Assembly: GCA_026388185.1 (NCBI GenBank)
Contig: JAPLKG010000020.1
Location: 1 to 64,000 of the forward strand
Length of the DNA stretch: 64,000 nucleotides
Direction of reading: 5' to 3'
Source of the DNA: Candidatus Eisenbacteria bacterium
Lineage (GTDB): Bacteria > Eisenbacteria > RBG-16-71-46 > JAFGJU01
The translations under genes and the position numbers were made by a program. Positions within the stretch are counted from its first letter, which is position 1; each line of letters opens with the position of its first letter. Positions 25,850 through 35,301 of the stretch are shown here, piece by piece. The notes under the pieces were generated by a model. It was not told where the DNA came from and did no database searches. It saw nothing but the letters and a program-made list of their open reading frames with translations.

Positions 25850-27520
25850 CTATGCTTTTCTCTCCACTTTGGGTTCGCCCCCGGGATACCAACGCGCCCA
25901 CCTCCGACTTCCTTCCAACTTGGTCCGACCCTCTGCACGGAGTTCACGAAGCAGCCCTTGTATGTAGCTTCCGGAGACGCCGGGCAAGACCTGTGTTAGC
26001 TCATTAAGAGAGCACCCATCGCGGATGTTCTCCTCAATGTGCTTCAGCAACAAAGCTCTGTTCGTGTTCCGGTCCAAACCGCGTTTGCGCGTGTAAACGC
26101 CCTTCCTACCCGCCATGACATAGAAACGTCTACAGAGTACGTACCGAGTGCCTCTGCCCCTGCCGATGCTCTCGACGACTCCACGCTCCTTGAGATTCCG
26201 TAACGAGTGTTGCAGACCGGGCGGCACTGTCTCTTCGCGGTGCACAAGGTCCAAGACGAGAAAATCGTGGGTGCCAAACGACGCAGTCGTCTCACGCCCC
26301 ACCTTCTGGAGAAATCGCACGAAGTTGGGATCTTGCACTTGGCCGTGGAGAGTAAGCACGACGCCATAAGCATCAGTTCCGGCGAAAGCCGGCCTAGGTT
26401 TTCCTTGCTGAATGCTCTGTTCGAACATCAGGTTCATACCCTGTCCAGAGCGCTCGACCAGACCACACTTGGCGAAGACGTCGGCAATTCGGCGGTTTCG
26501 GGGCGATTGACGATCCAGAATGTTGTCAACCGTGATGCCAACAGGGAATCCGCCCGGGCTTTCCACCACGAGTCGTCTAGGGTATTGGCGAACAAATACG
26601 CTTCCTCCAAGCTGGTAATCGCGATGGCTGACCGCGTTCAGAATGGCTTCGCGAACTGGCCGTTCAGCGAACGTGGGAACGTCGAACACAAAAAGCCCAT
26701 CCTGGTATTGCTGGAGATCGTTGCGGAGGTTGATGATGCTCCACAAATCATCGTAGAAGCCGAAGAACCCATGCCGGTACTCTTTTCTCTGCTGGGCTGG
26801 ACCTGACGCATCGGAGGACCGATACTCGAACACTACCTCCCCTTGCTCCAGGTATTTTCCCAGCGTGCGTCTTGTTCCAAAGAGGATTAACGCGGCATAG
26901 GTGACGCGGTCATCCACGAGGACCTCTGCGTCACGGAGCAACTGATCTTGGGAAAGCGACGCGAGGCTATCGTTCTTGGACTTCTCGATCCATCGGCGCC
27001 GGAAATCTTCAACGGCTTGTGTGTCGAGGTCTTCTATAGCGGCGCCTTTGCATATGTCTGCTGAGAAATCGTGTCCCGCCTCGGCGAAGATGTTTCGGAG
27101 CTTGTCCTCGGACATCGGAACGAGACTGTCACCTTCGCGCGACCAGTAAACGCCCTTGTACTTCACGCCGGTGCCCGCTGGCCGAGAGGGGACTTCGAAG
27201 ACTAAAACACGGCCATCCCGATGAGCGATCTCCCGGAAGTGAATCCGCAGATGAAGGTGTTCCATGAGGGTCCTACACGTGTCTTCCGGATGCTGGAACA
27301 CCTTCGTACCGACGATTCTTCTGGGGCGTCTATTAGTTACGCCTAGGATCATTCTACCCCCACCCTCGTTGGCAAGGGCACAGCAGTACTCTGTCAACTT
27401 CTCGAAGGAATAGGAACTCTTTGCCTCTTTGAACTCGCAATGCTCTCCCTCCACCGCTCTGAGCCATTCTTCAAGCTGGTCCACGAGGGGAGCGCTTGCG
27501 CCTTCGCTCTCCAAATTCAT
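25850..27520 (-). CDS. AlbA_2/Schlafen-like domain protein with GHKL-type ATPase fold and winged helix
   Basis: The 556-aa protein has an N-terminal AlbA_2 (divergent AAA_4) domain (about 20-150; HCEFKEAKSS, CALANEGGGRMILGVTN). An HATPase_c_4 domain follows (about 285-400; RPVREAILNAVSHRDY, ESPGGFPVGI), then C-terminal winged-helix segments. Such proteins are common neighbours of type I restriction genes and are thought to act as nucleic-acid-binding regulators or Schlafen-like nucleases. It starts 12 nt after the hsdM stop, so it is co-transcribed with hsdM. The precise role is unknown. Confidence 0.85.
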   Translation of the reverse strand: MNLESEGASAPLVDQLEEWLRAVEGEHCEFKEAKSSYSFEKLTEYCCALANEGGGRMILGVTNRRPRRIVGTKVFQHPEDTCRTLMEHLHLRIHFREIAHRDGRVLVFEVPSRPAGTGVKYKGVYWSREGDSLVPMSEDKLRNIFAEAGHDFSADICKGAAIEDLDTQAVEDFRRRWIEKSKNDSLASLSQDQLLRDAEVLVDDRVTYAALILFGTRRTLGKYLEQGEVVFEYRSSDASGPAQQRKEYRHGFFGFYDDLWSIINLRNDLQQYQDGLFVFDVPTFAERPVREAILNAVSHRDYQLGGSVFVRQYPRRLVVESPGGFPVGITVDNILDRQSPRNRRIADVFAKCGLVERSGQGMNLMFEQSIQQGKPRPAFAGTDAYGVVLTLHGQVQDPNFVRFLQKVGRETTASFGTHDFLVLDLVHREETVPPGLQHSLRNLKERGVVESIGRGRGTRYVLCRRFYVMAGRKGVYTRKRGLDRNTNRALLLKHIEENIRDGCSLNELTQVLPGVSGSYIQGLLRELRAEGRTKLEGSRRWARWYPGGEPKVERKA

Positions 27521-27532
27521 GATGGTCTTTGC

Positions 27533-29254
27533 CTACCTTCCATTCCCCAGCTCCTTCAGGTTTCGTCTAATCTGTTTCTCGAGCTTCGCACCCTCAGCGA
27601 ACTGTTTCTCAAGCTGCTCCGTCAGTCTCTTCATCTTCTCGTCAAATGGCTCACCGTCGTCTTGGACTGCCTCGGCACCAACGTAGCGTCCGGGCGTGAG
27701 TACGTGGCCGTGCTGACGTATTTCGTCCAGCGTCACGGATTTGCAGAAGCCTGGCGCGTCTTTGTACTTCTTCTTACAGTCTTTGTCACCGCGCCAGGCA
27801 TGGTAGGTGGCAGCGATCCTCGCGATGTCCTCATCAGTCAACTCCCGATGCACGCGGTCGATCATCGCGCCGAGCTTTCGGGCATCCACGAAGAGAACTT
27901 GGCCGCGCCGGTCACGGAAGCGGCTGTTCTTCTTTTGGCGAGCGATGAACCAAAGGCAAGCAGGAATCTGCGTGTTGTAGAAAAGCTGCCCCGGCAAAGC
28001 AACCATGCAATCCACAAGGTCTCCCTCAACGATATTCTTGCGGATGTCGCCCTCGCCGGATTGGTTGCTGGACATGCTGCCATTGGCGAGAACATACCCC
28101 GCCATACCGGTCGGGCTCACGTGGTGGATAAAGTGTTGTACCCAGGCAAAGTTGGCGTTACCGGCAGGCGGTGCGCCGAACTTCCAGCGTTTGTCCTCAC
28201 GGAGTCGTTCGCCGCCCCAGTCGCCATCATTGAAGGGGGGATTGGCCAGGAGATAGTCGGCCTTGAGGTCGGGATGCAGGTCACGGTGGAAACTGTCCGC
28301 AGGCTCTGGGCCGAGGTCGGCGTCAATGCCCCGAATTGCCAGGTTCATCTTCGCGAGCTTCCATGTGGTGTGATTGGACTCCTGGCCATAAATGGCGATG
28401 TTGCCCACTTTGCCACCGTGTTCTTCGATGAACCTTTCACTTTGTACGAACATGCCCCCGGAGCCACAGCATGGGTCATAAACTCGCCCTTTGTAAGGTG
28501 CAAGCATCTCAACTAGTAAACCCACGACGCAACGCGGCGTGTAGAACTGGCCGCCCTTCTTACCCTCGGCACTGGCGAACTGCCCGAGGAAGTATTCATA
28601 GACACGGCCGAGGATGTCTTTGGAACGGTTCTCTGCGTCACCAAGACCGATCGTGCCAATTAGGTCAATGAGTTCTCCCAGCCTCTGCTTGTTAACAGCG
28701 GGTCGGGCGTAGTCCTTCGGCAAGACACCTTTGAGGACCTTGTTGTCGCGCTCGCTAGCGACCATTGCATCGTCAATGAGCTTGCCGATGTTCGATTGCT
28801 TTGCGTTCGCCTGAAGGCGAGGCCAGCGAGCCTCTTTGGGCACCCAAAAGATGTTGGTCGCGACATATTCGTCGCGGTCTTCCATTACCTCGTATCGGGC
28901 TTTGGGATCTTTAACATACCAGTCACTCTTTGGATCAGCGGCTCCTCGCTCAATCTTTGTGCGGTGTTCTTCGAAGGCGTCAGAGATGTACTTGAGGAAA
29001 ATGAGGCCGAGCACTACATGTTTGTACTCTGCCGCGTCCATGTTGCTGCGGAGCTTGTCCGCCGCTTGCCAAAGCTTGGCCTCAAAGCCGAGCGTCGCGC
29101 CGTTGTTGCGGTTTCTTGCGCTGCCCGGTCTTGTTCTTGGAATGGTCCTACTGGTTTGGGTCGCCTTGGTGGTTCGGGTCGTATTGGTCGTTAGGGTCGT
29201 TTTCGTAGTTGGGGCTATTCTTCCAGTTTGAGTTGTCTTTGCAGTTTGGGTCAT
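27533..29254 (-). CDS. hsdM: Type I DNA methyltransferase subunit HsdM with repetitive Thr-rich N terminus
   Basis: The 573-aa protein contains the usual HsdM N-terminal helical domain from about residue 54 ([20 protein letters not shown]), the SAM motif [11 protein letters not shown] and the adenine methylase motif NPPF. It methylates adenine in the HsdS target. Residues 2-37, before the conserved part, are hexapeptide-like Thr-rich repeats ([24 protein letters not shown]) not typical of the family. CGAGGATAAAA ahead of this ATG gives a good ribosome site, so the extension is probably translated. First gene of the locus. Confidence 0.94.
   Translation of the reverse strand: MTQTAKTTQTGRIAPTTKTTLTTNTTRTTKATQTSRTIPRTRPGSARNRNNGATLGFEAKLWQAADKLRSNMDAAEYKHVVLGLIFLKYISDAFEEHRTKIERGAADPKSDWYVKDPKARYEVMEDRDEYVATNIFWVPKEARWPRLQANAKQSNIGKLIDDAMVASERDNKVLKGVLPKDYARPAVNKQRLGELIDLIGTIGLGDAENRSKDILGRVYEYFLGQFASAEGKKGGQFYTPRCVVGLLVEMLAPYKGRVYDPCCGSGGMFVQSERFIEEHGGKVGNIAIYGQESNHTTWKLAKMNLAIRGIDADLGPEPADSFHRDLHPDLKADYLLANPPFNDGDWGGERLREDKRWKFGAPPAGNANFAWVQHFIHHVSPTGMAGYVLANGSMSSNQSGEGDIRKNIVEGDLVDCMVALPGQLFYNTQIPACLWFIARQKKNSRFRDRRGQVLFVDARKLGAMIDRVHRELTDEDIARIAATYHAWRGDKDCKKKYKDAPGFCKSVTLDEIRQHGHVLTPGRYVGAEAVQDDGEPFDEKMKRLTEQLEKQFAEGAKLEKQIRRNLKELGNGR
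29144..29251 (-). repeat. Degenerate 18-bp tandem repeat inside the hsdM 5' coding end
   Basis: On the plus strand the units TTGGTGGTTCGGGTCGTA, TTGGTCGTTAGGGTCGTT, TTCGTAGTTGGGGCTATT and two more follow each other every 18 bp, about six units in all. Each unit encodes six residues in frame. Length change in whole units would keep frame, whereas slippage of single bases would switch hsdM off. Confidence 0.65.
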
Positions 29255-29515
29255 TTTTATCCTCGGGGGCTAATCAGAGAGTTCAGCCTTGAAAGCTCAG
29301 TCTCGGTCGTGCGGTGACGCGCGACCCGCATCCAGACACAGGATCGCGATAGATACCGTAAGCATATGTGATGCTATACCATGTGCAGTCAGTGAAGCAA
29401 TTGGTTTTTGGAGGAGACGATGAAGGCTGTGGGGTCCGAGCGTCGGAGGAGTTCTAGCAGTTTAAGGAGCTTGGAGAGTCTGACAATGAGAGCGGCCCTG
29501 TTGATAAAGTGCAAT

Positions 29516-30190
29516 CTACTTGTGTTCTTCGGAAACGACGCTGCCCGTGCGCAACCTCAGAGTTCTCTTAGCCCTGACTGCGAATCGCGGGTCGTGTGTC
29601 ACCATCACCACGGTTCTACCTTCGCGATTGATCTCCTCCAACAACTCAACGATCTGCTCGCCCGTCTCCGGATCCAGATTGCCGGTGGGCTCATCGGCCA
29701 GGACGATCTCAGGATTGTTCGCAAGCATACGAGCCAGCGCCACACGCTGCTGTTGACCTACACTCAGTTCGGAAGGCTTGTGGTCGAGCCTGTCGCCGAG
29801 CCCCACTTGCTGGAGCAAGGCCAGAGCCCTTTCTTTCTGAGAACCATCGCTCAATCCCGCCAGCACGAGTGGAATCTGAACGTTCTCCAACGCGGAAAGG
29901 TAGGGCACTAGATTGAACGTCTGAAAGAGAAATCCTATCCTTTTCCCTCTAAGGCTTGCACGTTTATCCGAGGAGAGAGCGTAAAGAGATTGTCCGTCTA
30001 GCAGAACCTGTCCCTCGGTTGGCGACAGCATCCCGCCGAGGATGAGAAGAAGGGTACTTTTCCCGCACCCGCTGGGACCGACCACGCACAAGAAATCGCC
30101 CTTCGGGACATCGAGCGTCACACTGCGCAGGCCCATTACGGTCCGACTGCGACCATCATAGGTTTTGGTAACGGCTTCCATTCTAAGCAT
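29516..30190 (-). CDS. ABC transporter ATP-binding protein (LolD/MacB-type)
   Basis: The 224-aa ATPase has Walker A GPSGCGKST (near residues 39-47), signature LSVGQQQR and Walker B IVLADEPTGNLD, the arrangement of the LolD/FtsE/MacB ATPase family. It pairs with the FtsX/MacB-type permease whose stop lies 4 nt upstream of this start. The pair would move a substrate out of the inner membrane, or transmit force to periplasmic partners, instead of importing. It is the last gene of an operon led by an arsR gene. Confidence 0.92.
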   Translation of the reverse strand: MLRMEAVTKTYDGRSRTVMGLRSVTLDVPKGDFLCVVGPSGCGKSTLLLILGGMLSPTEGQVLLDGQSLYALSSDKRASLRGKRIGFLFQTFNLVPYLSALENVQIPLVLAGLSDGSQKERALALLQQVGLGDRLDHKPSELSVGQQQRVALARMLANNPEIVLADEPTGNLDPETGEQIVELLEEINREGRTVVMVTHDPRFAVRAKRTLRLRTGSVVSEEHK

Positions 30191-30193
30191 TGA

Positions 30194-31411
30194 TCATATC
30201 TCCTGAAGAACGGCACTCGGGTCCAGATGAGCTGCTCGTCGGGCTGGGAAGTAACTTGCGACCAGGGCGATGGCCAGGGAGAGGCCCGTACCCCAGATCG
30301 CGAGCGACCACATCGGAAGAACCGGAATTCCGGCGAGCCTGGGGCCAAGAGTCACTGCCAGCACCGTACCCAGCGCGTAACCACCGAGTCCACCTGCGAG
30401 TCCGAGAAGAAGCGCCTTCAGGAGGAACATCCTCAAGATGAAAGAGGTGCCTGCTCCCAAAGCCATAAGCGTGCCAATCTCCCGCCTGCGCTCAAACACA
30501 TTTGCGTACATGTAATTGGCGATACTGGCTCCACCCACCAGGACGATGATCGCCACGAAAATGAGAGAAAGCCTCGACATCATGCGATTCGTCTTGATCT
30601 GTGTGTCCACTACCTGCGTGACGGTGACGACCTTCGCGTCGGGCAGCAGTCTGTTAATCTTCTGGACCAAACCCTTGGAGATCTGATTGCAACACCCGAC
30701 TATCTCGATCGCGTTGAGTACGGATCCCTTGCCGGTGAGCTCTTGAAGCGTATGCAGGTGGACGAAGATGCGAGAGTCATCTATTGTTCCAGTCTGCGGC
30801 AGGAGGGCAATGATGTTGAAGGGCTTGCCCAGCAGCTTGATTGTCTGACCTTCCTTGAGGCTTAGTACGGCAGCAACATCCGCTCCTACGAGAGCGTCCG
30901 TGCTACCAAGCGTGTCGATGACCCTTCTTCGCACCAGTGTTTCTTGTGCCGGAGGGACATTGCCTGTCGGAGTTGCGACTACGCCGCAACCCTGAGGACG
31001 AGAGAATATGCCCGCACCCTGCCAGGCAGCCTTGGCCTGGAATTCACTCTTGGGCAGTATTCCCGTCAGCGTGAATCGTCTTCCTTCTATTTCTGCCGGG
31101 ACGGAGAGCTTGGGTGAGAGATTGTCCAAGCCCTGTATATCTGACGACGACAGCCGGGTAACGTATTCCTCCGGAAACTCTTCGTCCTGTAGATCCGCAC
31201 TATAGTAGTCCTGAAGAGAGGCCGATTTGGGAAGAATGAGAATGTTGGCGCCGAGGGCGTCCAGCTCCTTAGCCACGGCCTTCTCAGAGTAGAAAGTGAC
31301 GTTCTTGATAGACACGATTGCGGCGATGCCCACGAGGATAGCCAGAAAACTTGTGGCCAATTGATTCTTGCGTTCGAATAGTTCGCGCCAGACGATTGTC
31401 CTCAGGTGCAC
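30194..31411 (-). CDS. MacB/FtsX-type ABC transporter permease
   Basis: About 405 aa. One N-terminal helix (FLAILVGIAAIVSI), a periplasmic MacB-PCD-like domain of about 230 residues, then three C-terminal helices with FERRREIGTLMALGA between them, the standard FtsX topology. I place the start at the GTG at 31411, because GGGAGG lies 7 nt upstream. An upstream TTG at 31441 would overlap the previous gene and lacks a site. The periplasmic part has a CC pair in IVGCCNQISKG, which could bind metal or a thiol-reactive ligand. Follows the secreted Cys-tailed gene. Confidence 0.88.
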   Translation of the reverse strand: MHLRTIVWRELFERKNQLATSFLAILVGIAAIVSIKNVTFYSEKAVAKELDALGANILILPKSASLQDYYSADLQDEEFPEEYVTRLSSSDIQGLDNLSPKLSVPAEIEGRRFTLTGILPKSEFQAKAAWQGAGIFSRPQGCGVVATPTGNVPPAQETLVRRRVIDTLGSTDALVGADVAAVLSLKEGQTIKLLGKPFNIIALLPQTGTIDDSRIFVHLHTLQELTGKGSVLNAIEIVGCCNQISKGLVQKINRLLPDAKVVTVTQVVDTQIKTNRMMSRLSLIFVAIIVLVGGASIANYMYANVFERRREIGTLMALGAGTSFILRMFLLKALLLGLAGGLGGYALGTVLAVTLGPRLAGIPVLPMWSLAIWGTGLSLAIALVASYFPARRAAHLDPSAVLQEI

Positions 31412-31425
31412 GTGACGACCTCCCG

Positions 31426-32244
31426 TTATTTCGGACAACAACTCGACTTACTGCCTGAACCACAACCGCCGGAGCTGGCCGTGCTGAGCGCAGTCACTAG
31501 CCGCGCCTTGTTGGTCGCGCCGTTAAACTTGCCAAGGACTGTTCCCGGAGGCGTCATGAACACAGTGATTGCTTCGCTACTCTTAGGATCTACCTGGAGC
31601 TGCCCCAGAAATTTGGTCTCAGCTACGTCTGTCGGGTTTAGCATGACTATCTGGGTGAATTGGGCGAAGCGTGGGTCTGCCTTGAAGTCCGTAACACCTT
31701 TCAGAGCCGCGTCTTTGGAGTTCGACGAAGCGTTTTGGACGCACAAGAGGACAAGCTTGCCATCCTGAAGCGCCCTCAAGCAGTTCTCGGCGCAGGGACT
31801 GACGAATGCTTCCATAAGCTGTTTCTCTTCAAAGCTGACAGGGAACCCCCCGGTAACCGCCCCATTCGGGGCCAGAACCAGAACTAGCGGGGTGGGCGCC
31901 CCCTCGAGCTTGAACTTCGCAACGATCCCTTTTTCTGTGGGGTCTGCGATGTTGACTTTGGTTGAGTTGGCCTTCTTGCGGACTTTGGTTGTGGCCACGT
32001 CAAAGAGTTTTCTCATCTTCTGGGTCTGCTCGTCGTCACTCTTGTAACAGAAGATAAACAGATACTTCTTTGCTTTGGCCGCGCTATCCATGGCGGCGAG
32101 GCCTCGGCCCTTCGCCCCCTGGCCTGTAAGCTTCGTCTCCTTCGCGGCAGGTTTCTCGGCGGGACTCTTTTGGGCTCCCATTGCCGTGAAACCGAATGCG
32201 GTAATCAGAACCACGACTGCTGCTGTAACTAGTTTCTTAACCAC
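31426..32244 (-). CDS. Secreted protein with two thioredoxin-fold-like halves and Cys-rich tail
   Basis: The 272-aa protein has an N-terminal signal peptide (VVVLITAFGFTAMGA). Two similar halves follow, each a beta-strand opening (KKYLFIFCYKS near residue 59; GKLVLLCVQN near 162) and a later PTPLVLVLAPNG or EAITVFMTPPG element, as in a thioredoxin fold without CxxC. The tail GGCGSGSKSSCCPK has three cysteines suited to soft-metal binding. It starts 12 nt after arsR and precedes the ABC permease. I do not recognise the family. A role as periplasmic metalloid chaperone is inference. Confidence 0.8.
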   Translation of the reverse strand: MVKKLVTAAVVVLITAFGFTAMGAQKSPAEKPAAKETKLTGQGAKGRGLAAMDSAAKAKKYLFIFCYKSDDEQTQKMRKLFDVATTKVRKKANSTKVNIADPTEKGIVAKFKLEGAPTPLVLVLAPNGAVTGGFPVSFEEKQLMEAFVSPCAENCLRALQDGKLVLLCVQNASSNSKDAALKGVTDFKADPRFAQFTQIVMLNPTDVAETKFLGQLQVDPKSSEAITVFMTPPGTVLGKFNGATNKARLVTALSTASSGGCGSGSKSSCCPK

Positions 32245-32256
32245 GGGTGTCCTCCT

Positions 32257-32622
32257 TCACTTTTCGCTTTGTGCTCTGCATAGTTTTTCAGGATCAAGCT
32301 TGAGGATCTTTTTTAGGCGCCTGGCATCCTCCCGTATCTTGGGCGAGGCTGAGGCCGATCTGCAGATCCAGGCAACAGCGTCTCGTACCTCTCGGGGTGC
32401 GTCTCTGCCGGCCAGCCGATAATGCATCCAGCGCCCATCCTTTCTTGCCTCGACCAGACGGGCTTGTTTCAGAATGGACATATGCTTGGACACCGTGGAG
32501 GGCGCCAATCCCAACAACTCGATAATCTGACATACGCAGAGTTCGCGACCTTCGAGCGCGAGTAGCACTCGCACTCGGTTTTCGTCGGCCAACGCTCTCG
32601 TAGTGATCATAAGGGTAAACAT
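32257..32622 (-). CDS. arsR: ArsR/SmtB-family metalloregulator
   Basis: About 121 aa, with a winged helix-turn-helix (APSTVSKHMSILKQARLVEARK) and the metal-sensing box ELCVCQ. Its paired cysteines bind As(III) or Sb(III) and release DNA. I choose the ATG at 32622 because TCGGAGGT lies just upstream. A TTG nine codons earlier would put the start inside the promoter. It is a repressor of its own operon and probably of acr3 upstream. It is followed at 12 nt by the secreted Cys-tailed gene and the ABC exporter. Confidence 0.92.
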   Translation of the reverse strand: MFTLMITTRALADENRVRVLLALEGRELCVCQIIELLGLAPSTVSKHMSILKQARLVEARKDGRWMHYRLAGRDAPREVRDAVAWICRSASASPKIREDARRLKKILKLDPEKLCRAQSEK

Positions 32623-32635
32623 GGATACCTCCGAT

Positions 32636-32681
32636 AATTCGCCAAACAACGAATTATATCATTTCGCGAACGAATTGTCAA
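32636..32681 (-). promoter_or_regulatory. Consensus promoter with palindromic operator ahead of arsR
   Basis: On the minus strand TTGACA (32676-32681) and TATAAT (32653-32658) are perfect consensus with a 17-nt spacer. The palindrome AATTCG-N8-CGAATT (32636-32655) overlaps the -10 and start region, and ATTCGTTCGCGAAAT lies in the spacer. These are natural ArsR operator positions, so the strong promoter would be silent without metalloid. Confidence 0.8.
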
Positions 32682-32754
32682 GCAACGAACTCCAGTTCAC
32701 AGGGTTCCTGGCTTGACGCAAGGGAGGCAATGTGAACAGAAGAGTTGTCGCGCC

Positions 32755-33801
32755 CTATTCGCGGAAGTACCTTCCCTTGAAGTAGAGCGACACGTTCACC
32801 AGACTGATGAGCACCGGCACCTCTACCAAGGGACCTATTACGGCTGCAAACGCCTCGCCGGAGTTTATTCCAAACACTGCGACCGCGACGGCGATGGCGA
32901 GTTCGAAGTTGTTGCTCGCCGCGGTGAATGAAAGTGTGGCGGTTTTTGCATAGCCGGCGCCGAACCTTTTGCCCATGTAGAAGGAAACCAGGAACATCAG
33001 TACGAAGTAGATGAGTAGCGGCACTGCTATTCGTGCGACGTCGAGGGGAATTCTTACGATGTATTCACCCTTGAGAGAAAACATCACCACGATGGTAAAT
33101 AATAACGCTATTAGAGTTATTGGACTGATCCTGGGGATGAACTTCTCTTCGTACCACTCTTTGCTCTTGGCTCTTATGAGGGAAAAGCGGGTGATTATTC
33201 CCGCGAGAAAGGGGATGCCCAGGTAAATGAACACGCTTTTCGCTATCTGGACTATTGTGACGTTCACCACGACTCCGCGAAGCCCGAACCAGGTTGGGAG
33301 TATGGTGATGAAAACCCAGGCGTAGATCGAATAGAATATCACCTGGAATATTGAGTTGAAGGCCACCAACCCCGCGCAGTACTCGGTATCGCCCTTGGCA
33401 AGATCGTTCCAGACAATGACCATGGCGATACAACGCGCCAGGCCGATCATGATCAGGCCGACCATGTAGTGGGGGTAATCTCTGAGGAATATCACGGCCA
33501 GAGCGAACATCAAGATGGGCCCGACCACCCAGTTCTGAACCAGGGAAAGCCCCAGCACCTTGAAATTGTGAAACACGTCTCCGAGTTCCTCGTATTTCAC
33601 TTTCGCCAGGGGCGGGTACATCATCAGAATGAGGCCGATGGCAATGGGAATGTTGGTAGTGCCGACTTGAAATCTGTTCCAGAAATTCACGACGCCCGGA
33701 TAGTAGTATCCTCCGGCCACGCCGGCTGCCATGGCGAGAAAAATCCACAAGGTCAAGAACCTGTCCAGGAACGACAATCGCTTCGTTAGGCTCTCAGACA
33801 T
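32755..33801 (-). CDS. acr3: Arsenite efflux permease ACR3
   Basis: About 348 aa with ten predicted membrane helices of the bile/arsenite/riboflavin transporter (BART) fold. The conserved segment [19 protein letters not shown] contains the Cys (in ARCIAM) needed for arsenite transport in ACR3 proteins. It exports As(OH)3, driven by the proton gradient. The start at 33801 follows GGAGGAGATTGCG. The longer frame from 33849 lacks a site. It lies between arsG and arsR and runs in the same direction. Confidence 0.94.
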   Translation of the reverse strand: MSESLTKRLSFLDRFLTLWIFLAMAAGVAGGYYYPGVVNFWNRFQVGTTNIPIAIGLILMMYPPLAKVKYEELGDVFHNFKVLGLSLVQNWVVGPILMFALAVIFLRDYPHYMVGLIMIGLARCIAMVIVWNDLAKGDTEYCAGLVAFNSIFQVIFYSIYAWVFITILPTWFGLRGVVVNVTIVQIAKSVFIYLGIPFLAGIITRFSLIRAKSKEWYEEKFIPRISPITLIALLFTIVVMFSLKGEYIVRIPLDVARIAVPLLIYFVLMFLVSFYMGKRFGAGYAKTATLSFTAASNNFELAIAVAVAVFGINSGEAFAAVIGPLVEVPVLISLVNVSLYFKGRYFRE

Positions 33802-33915
33802 CGCAATCTCCTCCGGCACGTTTCCGCCGCATCGCTGGCCTTGCACCACAACGAAACGGCGAGTGTGCGATTGGAAAGAAACACACCTTTGTCATACACT
33901 CTACTGGATCACGCG

Positions 33916-34608
33916 CTAGGGGACCACGTGAAAAACATACGCCAGACAGAAATAGACTCCGACCACGATGAAGACCACGCCGGTTAGCCGACTTACCCAC
34001 CACTCTATTTGCGTGAGCTTATTGAACGCCTTGGCGAGCGTTTGAACGCCCAAGGCTATCAGGATGGCGAAGAGAAAGACCGGTAGCCCCGTCCCTAACC
34101 CGTACACGGCGGGGAGGGCGATGCTGGAGTTGTATTTCACGGAAAGGGGAATGAGGCTTCCGAAAAAGAGCGCCGCCGAGACGGGACAGAACGCGAGGGC
34201 GAAGACTATGCCCAGGACTCCCGCGCCCCAGATTCCCCACGATTCTGCTCGCTTTTGCACTCTCTCGCTCACGCCCGAGCCTGGAAGGTTGATCCGAAGA
34301 AGTCCCAGTAGAACCATTCCTACAAGAATGAGCACAATACCGAGAATCTTGTTCATGTATTCCTGAAGCACGTTGGACACGCGTTGTATTGACATGACGC
34401 TTGCCACGATCAGAATGCCTAGCAACACGTACGTCAGCATCCTGCCCAGCGTGTAGAACAACCCGGTCAGAAAAACCATCCGGGCTCGTTCGATGCGCCT
34501 GCCGATAAAGGAGACCGCGGCCACGTTGGTGGCTAACGGGCACGGGCTGATGGAGGTGAGGATTCCCAGCCAGAAGGCGGAAAAGACTCCGAGGAGGAAA
34601 CCACTCAT
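33916..34608 (-). CDS. arsG: ArsG-like / CcdA-type membrane transporter
   Basis: The 230-aa membrane protein has six hydrophobic helices of the DsbD/CcdA-SafE type, with an N-terminal STSPCPLA-like motif (TSISPCPLATNVAAVSF) and a second CPVSAALF motif. In ArsEFG systems of Shewanella, the ArsG permease exports trivalent aromatic arsenicals. Its start overlaps the arsF-like stop by 4 nt (ATGA). If not ArsG, it would be a thiol-electron transporter feeding the neighbouring thioredoxin-like proteins. Confidence 0.75.
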   Translation of the reverse strand: MSGFLLGVFSAFWLGILTSISPCPLATNVAAVSFIGRRIERARMVFLTGLFYTLGRMLTYVLLGILIVASVMSIQRVSNVLQEYMNKILGIVLILVGMVLLGLLRINLPGSGVSERVQKRAESWGIWGAGVLGIVFALAFCPVSAALFFGSLIPLSVKYNSSIALPAVYGLGTGLPVFLFAILIALGVQTLAKAFNKLTQIEWWVSRLTGVVFIVVGVYFCLAYVFHVVP

Positions 34609-35291
34609 CTTTTCTCTCCGAGGTAGGCCGAGACTTCCTCTTGGACGTACTTGATGAAATCATCTTTTTCGCCCACGAGCTCCCATATCTTCTCCAGATT
34701 CTTCCACTCAACCTGCTTCCCATTTTGCATCTTCACGATGACCAACGACTTTGTGTAGAGCTTATAGTCGCTCACAAAATGCTCATTACCTGGTTCATCC
34801 GTATTGACGACGCGCCATTCAAGCCAGCCGTTTCTCAGGGCTTCGCCGAATCCACTTTGGATGGCTTCGGCACTGTAGGCCTCGAGCTTCATGCAAGTGG
34901 GGCACCGTTGCGTTCCGTGGAAATAGTAGGCCAAAACCTTCTGAGTCGATGCGGGGGCGGGCTGTTGCGGCTCAGACGACTTCGAGCGTTCGGAGTTCAA
35001 AGCGACTGATTGCGGGCCTGCGGGCGCCGCGGACTGTTTCAAGGGGGTGGAGTCTGTCGGTCGCCCCCCCTTCTCCTCGGACACACGCGAGGTCGAATCG
35101 GACTTCTGTGTGGTTGCAGGCAGTTTGTTGGTGGTGAGGTCTGCCGCTCCGTCCGGTCCGGTTTGTGCTGGTTCACTCTGCGCGGCCTCGCGGGCAACGG
35201 ACCTGGACCGCACTTCGTCCGAAACCAGGTATGCGGCAGTGGCACAAACAAAAATCACGAGCGCGAGGGTAACGATCGTTTTGGGTTTCAT
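34605..35291 (-). CDS. arsF: ArsF-like membrane-anchored thioredoxin-fold protein
   Basis: The 228-aa protein has an N-terminal membrane anchor (TIVTLALVIFVCATAAYLV), a Pro/Ser/Gln-rich linker to about residue 115, and a C-terminal domain with YYFHGTQRCPTCMKLEAYS. This is a thioredoxin-like CPTC site and is typical of proteins annotated as nitrophenyl compound nitroreductase subunit ArsF. It probably acts in the periplasm as a redox or arsenical-handling partner of ArsG, with which it is translationally coupled. Assignment rests on motif and neighbourhood. Confidence 0.75.
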   Translation of the reverse strand: MKPKTIVTLALVIFVCATAAYLVSDEVRSRSVAREAAQSEPAQTGPDGAADLTTNKLPATTQKSDSTSRVSEEKGGRPTDSTPLKQSAAPAGPQSVALNSERSKSSEPQQPAPASTQKVLAYYFHGTQRCPTCMKLEAYSAEAIQSGFGEALRNGWLEWRVVNTDEPGNEHFVSDYKLYTKSLVIVKMQNGKQVEWKNLEKIWELVGEKDDFIKYVQEEVSAYLGEKR

Positions 35292-35301
35292 GTTGTCCCC
35301 A

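Noticed and set aside
26207-26806. A 199-residue plus-strand frame
   Set aside because: It is opposite the AlbA_2/GHKL gene, where conserved motifs are on the minus strand. Composition looks like shadow translation.
29516-31411. A MacAB-TolC macrolide exporter
   Set aside because: The ATPase and permease are separate proteins and no adaptor is encoded nearby. The neighbouring secreted protein and arsR point to another role.
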